A stretch of 64,000 nt of DNA from assembly GCA_040702975.1 (NCBI GenBank), contig CP159990.1, positions 310,001-374,000 of the forward strand, in the 5' to 3' direction. Made by a program: the position numbers and the translations under genes. This DNA is from Roseburia hominis. Lineage in GTDB: Bacteria; Bacillota; Clostridia; Lachnospirales; Lachnospiraceae. The notes below the pieces were generated by a model that was not told the origin of the DNA, searched no databases, and saw only the letters and a program-made list of their open reading frames with translations. The first letter of the stretch is position 1; every line of letters starts with the position of its first letter. Positions 60,901-64,000 of this stretch are shown piece after piece.

Positions 60901-61896
60901 TTATTCATCAAGAAAAACATCTATAGTGTTGATAAATTCTTCGGCTGCCTCCATATGCGGTAAGAACTTCGTGTCTGGAATCGAAGTTGTCTCTATCGCC
61001 GGAACAGCTTTCTTATATTGTTCAGCAATCGTTGCATTTTCCGGAGTTGCCTCGCCGTATACGATGTAGATACTGTTATTTATCCTGGTAATGCAAGGAA
61101 GAATGTTTGCTTTAGTATATCTCCCTTTTATACTGGCAAGTAAATATTTTGAGCGCAATTTGTCTGCATGTGCAGCTTCGCAGTAGGTTCTAATCATTTT
61201 TTCTTCAACTTTATACTGGTCGAAGAAATATTTTGTTTCAAAATCCTCTTCTATGAGATTTCTTGCCTCCAGCATATTGAATAGTAATGTTCCGATTAGT
61301 GGAAGTTGGAGTAAGAATTTCAATGTTTTTGTTTTCTTCGTAGGAATCTTAGCCAATTCCGAAAGAGAGGAGGGGTTTACCATAATAATCTTTCCTATGT
61401 TCGCATTGTCAATTGCATTTGCCATAACTACAAAGGAAGAGGATTCTCCGGTTGCGATAACATCGGTTTTTTCACCAATCACATGCTTGATGAAATCATT
61501 TATCATTTGAACATAAAGAAAATTGGTGTATGTAATGTTCGGTTTTTCCGAACGTCCACAGCCTAGAAGATCAATGGTATATACCTTGCGTTTCTTCGCC
61601 AATAATTGTGCAGCTTTTTTCCATTCATATGAAGAACTGTGTGCGTTTAAGTCATGGATCAGAAGCAGAGGAGAGTCTTCACCTTGGTTTTCAGAGTTAT
61701 GTATATCCGAATGTAGATTCGCTGGACTCTCAACTTTGTAATAAATTTTTCCATAGCGCCAGTGATAGTAGTTCTCGCCTGATGAATGAAGCAAATTATC
61801 TATGGTGGATAGATAATATATCACTTTATTTACAAAATAGATTACGAAAGCAATAATGCATGTCAGAATCGCAAAAATACTTATTTTTTTCTTCAA
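60901..61896 (-). CDS. Membrane-anchored alpha/beta hydrolase
   Basis: 331 residues. One N-terminal transmembrane helix (ISIFAILTCIIAFVIYFV) is followed by an alpha/beta hydrolase domain with oxyanion motif LLLIHDLNAHSS, the nucleophile Ser in GESSSFVV (about residue 153), and a histidine in FLPHMEAAEEF near the C-terminus. The substrate is unknown; lipid or ester hydrolysis on the outer face is plausible. The TTG at 61896 is preferred because GAGGTG lies six bases before it; a GTG three codons upstream overlaps that site. On the minus strand, opposite to its neighbours. Confidence 0.85.
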   Translation of the reverse strand: MKKKISIFAILTCIIAFVIYFVNKVIYYLSTIDNLLHSSGENYYHWRYGKIYYKVESPANLHSDIHNSENQGEDSPLLLIHDLNAHSSSYEWKKAAQLLAKKRKVYTIDLLGCGRSEKPNITYTNFLYVQMINDFIKHVIGEKTDVIATGESSSFVVMANAIDNANIGKIIMVNPSSLSELAKIPTKKTKTLKFLLQLPLIGTLLFNMLEARNLIEEDFETKYFFDQYKVEEKMIRTYCEAAHADKLRSKYLLASIKGRYTKANILPCITRINNSIYIVYGEATPENATIAEQYKKAVPAIETTSIPDTKFLPHMEAAEEFINTIDVFLDE

Positions 61897-62140
61897 ATAT
61901 AACACCTCTTTTTTATGGTTTAATTTATTGAGTAACGAGCCAATTACCTATGTTCGTATGGATATTGGCAAATATCATGAAAATCAAAGCCCTATGGTTA
62001 TGTGATGTTGCAAATCAGATATTCTTTAGTTTGCTGCACAAGATTTTGATTGTCGGGATATATAGATTTAGTATAACATATATGTGGCTTGAAGGATAGG
62101 TTTTATGTGAGATTTTGCTTTTAATCTTTTTGGTCGGAAG

Positions 62141-62175
62141 CTCTTACTGTTTCACTATTTTTACAGTATTCACTA
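62141..62175. repeat. Dispersed 35-bp repeat, copy B
   Basis: Matches copy A at 17681-17715 in 34 of 35 bases (single C/T difference), 44 kb away. Non-coding in both places. Confidence 0.8.
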
Positions 62176-62329
62176 CGTTTTATAAAATATTGATTAATTC
62201 AAGTTTAGCCCACATTTTTATTACGATTACGTTTCAAGACATATTTATAAAATATTGGTTGATTTTAGAATCTGTTTTATATAGAATAAAAGAAAAATAT
62301 ATTATAATTATTTAGTCAATATCGCGTAA

Positions 62330-62364
62330 CTTTTACTGCTTTACTATGTTTATAGTATTCATTG
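62330..62364. repeat. Dispersed 35-bp repeat, copy C (diverged)
   Basis: Matches copy A in 29 of 35 bases. It lies 70 nt before the Nudix start codon and is followed by an imperfect inverse copy. Confidence 0.65.
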
Positions 62365-62433
62365 CAAAAATAGTTAAATAGTAAGAACTATGTAAAAGAG
62401 TGAAATTTTAAAATTATATAAGGAAAAATAGAG

Positions 62434-62862
62434 ATGATACAGGTTAAATTCTATGATTATGTGAAGGATGAGTTACTCAAATTTGCCGTAATAATAGCGA
62501 AAAGCCAGAATAAATATGTCTTTTGCAAGCATAAAGAAAGAGATACATGGGAAGTACCCGGAGGTCATCGAAAAATCGGAGAAAATATTATAGATACAGC
62601 AAAGCGTGAACTGTACGAGGAAACAGGTGCATTAGAATTTGATATAAAACCTATATGTGTATATTCTGTTATAGATTCTAATGGTTTTGATGATAAGGAA
62701 TCCTTCGGAATGCTATTTTTTGCTGATATAAAGTGTTTTGAGGCAGAATTGCATAGTGAGATTGAAAAAATTATAGTAACAGGTGAATTTCCAGAGAGAT
62801 GGACATATCCCAGTATTCAACCTGTTTTGATGAAGGAAGCAAGGAAAAGAAGTTATTTATAA
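62434..62862 (+). CDS. Nudix hydrolase
   Basis: 142 residues with a perfect Nudix box GGHRKIGENIIDTAKRELYE (followed by ETGA) at about residues 43-66, giving the Mg-binding REXXEE core. It hydrolyses a nucleoside diphosphate linked to another group, such as oxidised dNTPs or nucleotide sugars; the exact substrate cannot be told. AAGGAAAAATAGAG precedes the start. Inserted between rsmG and parA with a small membrane protein. Confidence 0.9.
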   Translation: MIQVKFYDYVKDELLKFAVIIAKSQNKYVFCKHKERDTWEVPGGHRKIGENIIDTAKRELYEETGALEFDIKPICVYSVIDSNGFDDKESFGMLFFADIKCFEAELHSEIEKIIVTGEFPERWTYPSIQPVLMKEARKRSYL

Positions 62863-62924
62863 GGAAGAAGATAATTATATCCCCTTTAAAATGATATAAC
62901 AATTTCCTTTGAGAGGGAATCAGT

Positions 62925-63188
62925 ATGGAATTTATATTAGAATTAGCTTTTGAAGGCAGTATAGAAATAAGTAAAAGTAGAAAAGTACCTAAATATATTA
63001 AGTACCCGTTAATCGTAGTAATAATTTTATTTTTTGTCAGTGTTATTGGAATTATATTTTTTACAGGTATTATATCATTAAAAGATCATTTATTATTAGG
63101 AATACTTCTTATACTATTTGGAATATTTATGTTGATAATGAGTATTATAAAGTTTAAGAAAACATATTTGACTAGAATTGATAATTAG
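62925..63188 (+). CDS. Small membrane protein of unknown function
   Basis: 87 residues. A short amphipathic N-terminus (MEFILELAFEGSIEISKSRK) is followed by two transmembrane helices (YPLIVVIILFFVSVIGIIFF and LLLGILLILFGIFMLIMSII). GAGAGGGAATCAGT precedes the ATG. Similar two-helix proteins starting with MEFI are common in Firmicutes, but I know no function. Confidence 0.7.
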   Translation: MEFILELAFEGSIEISKSRKVPKYIKYPLIVVIILFFVSVIGIIFFTGIISLKDHLLLGILLILFGIFMLIMSIIKFKKTYLTRIDN

Positions 63189-63306
63189 TGATAACAAATT
63201 TTATTTTTAGGTTTAAATTTTCGCTTTTAAATGGAGAGTAAATTGTATTATAGTTATTCATTCTTATAATTTGTTATCCACTTATTTGCTATTTTAGTCT
63301 TAATAA

Positions 63307-63322
63307 TGTTTCACGTGAAACA
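63307..63322. promoter_or_regulatory. parS site 1
   Basis: Perfect 16-bp TGTTTCACGTGAAACA, the canonical ParB/Spo0J binding site. Confidence 0.97.
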
Positions 63323-63604
63323 TTATCAGTAATGATAACCTTTTTTATGAGAGTAAAAGGGTCATGTATGACATGTTTACATGTATATAAATGACTCTTG
63401 AAACCTATAAAATACCGAAAAAATTTAAAATAAATAATTTCTATATTCTATTCATTCTATTATATTCTAAGAAAGTACAATTTACAGCTATATTTTGAAT
63501 AGTATATTCATAACTCTGTTAATTAACAAAGCCTACCAAGTCTTAAGTAAAATTTTCTTTACCATATAATCACCAACAGAAATAATCATGAATAAATTCT
63601 ACTA

Positions 63605-63620
63605 TGTTTCACGTGAAACA
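63605..63620. promoter_or_regulatory. parS site 2
   Basis: Perfect 16-bp TGTTTCACGTGAAACA, immediately followed by a different 19-bp palindrome. Confidence 0.97.
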
Positions 63621-63639
63621 TTTACACAAATTGTGTAAA
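63621..63639. promoter_or_regulatory. 19-bp palindrome TTTACACAA-A-TTGTGTAAA between two parS sites
   Basis: Nine-base arms are exact complements around a single A. It abuts parS 2 and ends 12 nt before parS 3, about 40 nt upstream of the parA promoter. It does not match parS or DnaA boxes. Probably an operator for an unidentified protein. Confidence 0.6.
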
Positions 63640-63651
63640 GTGCTAAAAAGA

Positions 63652-63667
63652 TGTTTCACGTGAAACA
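63652..63667. promoter_or_regulatory. parS site 3
   Basis: Perfect 16-bp TGTTTCACGTGAAACA, ending 10 nt before the parA -35 element, so ParB binding may repress parA. Confidence 0.97.
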
Positions 63668-63677
63668 TTGGTGGATT

Positions 63678-63705
63678 TTGAAAAAGATTGGTGTTACAAT
63701 ATAAA
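63678..63705 (+). promoter_or_regulatory. parA promoter candidate
   Basis: TTGAAA (63678-63683), 16-nt spacer, TATAAA (63700-63705), 36 nt before the start codon. Confidence 0.6.
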
Positions 63706-63741
63706 TGTAGCTCGTGTTTTTAGATGAAAGGGGTTTAATAA

Positions 63742-64000
63742 ATGGGAAGGATTATTGCAGTTGCCAATCAGAAGGGCGGTGTAGGAAAAACTACTACAGC
63801 AATAAATTTGTCTTCGTGTTTAGCATCTTTGGGTCAGAAAGTGCTGGCAGTTGATATGGACCCGCAGGGCAATATGACAAGCGGCTTAAGCGTTGATAAA
63901 GACGGAGTTGAATACACGGTATATGATTTGATCATAGGGGAGGCATCTATAGATCAGGTCCTCTGCAGAGAAGTGTTTGAAAATCTGGATGTTTTGCCGA
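63742..64000 (+). CDS. parA: Chromosome partitioning ATPase ParA (Soj), 5' part
   Basis: The first 86 codons are in the window; the gene continues beyond it. It starts MGRIIAVANQKGGVGKTTTA with the deviant Walker A KGGVGKTT, and DMDPQGNMTSGL is the A' motif. ParA moves parS-ParB complexes and in Firmicutes also regulates DnaA. ATG preceded by AAAGGGG. parB is expected directly downstream, outside the window. Confidence 0.96.
   Translation, partial: MGRIIAVANQKGGVGKTTTAINLSSCLASLGQKVLAVDMDPQGNMTSGLSVDKDGVEYTVYDLIIGEASIDQVLCREVFENLDVLP

Larger units (their letters stand above)
61897..62433. other. Gene-free region with dispersed repeats upstream of the Nudix gene
   Basis: About 530 nt of AT-rich DNA without a supported gene. 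It holds two copies of the 35-bp dispersed repeat (62141-62175 and 62330-62364). After the second copy comes an imperfect inverse copy (near 62372-62402, AGTAAGAACTATGTAAAAGAG), so the promoter region of the Nudix gene is roughly palindromic. Confidence 0.7.
63189..63741. other. Centromere-like region upstream of parA
   Basis: About 550 nt without a gene. It carries three parS sites, a 19-bp palindrome, a DnaA-box near-match TTATCCACT (63274-63282) and the parA promoter. Confidence 0.85.

Overview
This window is the replication-origin region of a Firmicute chromosome, most likely a member of the Lachnospiraceae (Clostridia). The support is the conserved order recF, S4-domain protein, dnaN, dnaA, [oriC], rpmH, rnpA, yidD, yidC, jag, mnmE, mnmG, rsmG ... 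parA, low-GC DNA with strong AGGAGG ribosome-binding sites, and the style of the 16S rRNA. Assignment below family level is not attempted. Genes left of about 52.8 kb lie mostly on the minus strand and genes right of it on the plus strand, so transcription generally follows replication away from oriC.

Layout. (1) 1-5 kb: an rRNA operon on the minus strand in the order 16S, 5S, tRNA-Ile, tRNA-Ala, 23S (the 23S 3' part lies outside the window), with a strong promoter and a tRNA-Ser upstream. (2) 5-11.7 kb: an oligopeptide-type ABC transporter operon led by a DUF169 protein. (3) 11.8-14.2 kb: plsC and an IS110-family element whose long structured left flank could encode a bridge RNA. (4) 14.3-33.6 kb: a long co-directional catabolic block. 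It holds a two-subunit fumarase-type hydratase, an AAA-ATPase/nuclease-like protein, a sodium:solute symporter preceded by an unannotated 30-residue membrane peptide, a tight operon (RpiB/DhuI-like isomerase, IclR regulator, KduD-like dehydrogenase, acyl-CoA ligase, CoA-transferase, FabG-like reductase, thiolase), a flavoprotein, an NhaC antiporter, an amidohydrolase, a Gfo/Idh/MocA dehydrogenase and an IolD-like ThDP enzyme. Read together, these suggest ketone formation on a cyclitol-like ring, ring opening, isomerisation and oxidation of a deoxy-uronate-like acid, CoA activation and thiolytic cleavage. This is an inference and may be an undescribed pathway.

(5) 33.8-40.2 kb: a decaying island. 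A sortase-anchored beta-helix surface protein is split by at least three frameshifts. A sugar-phosphate isomerase is frameshifted and lacks its 5' end. A ROK-family gene keeps only its 3' third. A second Gfo/Idh/MocA gene has lost most of its dinucleotide-binding motif. (6) 40.4-43.8 kb: plus-strand genes (DUF2975, YozG-like HTH, DUF4173-like membrane protein, PHP phosphoesterase), partly flanked by a short repeat. (7) 43.9-52.8 kb: a small secreted or membrane protein, then gyrA, gyrB, recF, S4, dnaN and dnaA. DnaA boxes lie on both sides of dnaA, giving a bipartite origin. (8) 53.1-60.9 kb: rpmH to rsmG, interrupted by a 150-bp palindromic element and G-rich tandem repeats before mnmE. (9) 60.9-64 kb: an alpha/beta hydrolase, a Nudix hydrolase and a small membrane protein inserted before parA (truncated by the window edge). 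Three perfect parS sites and an extra 19-bp palindrome precede parA.
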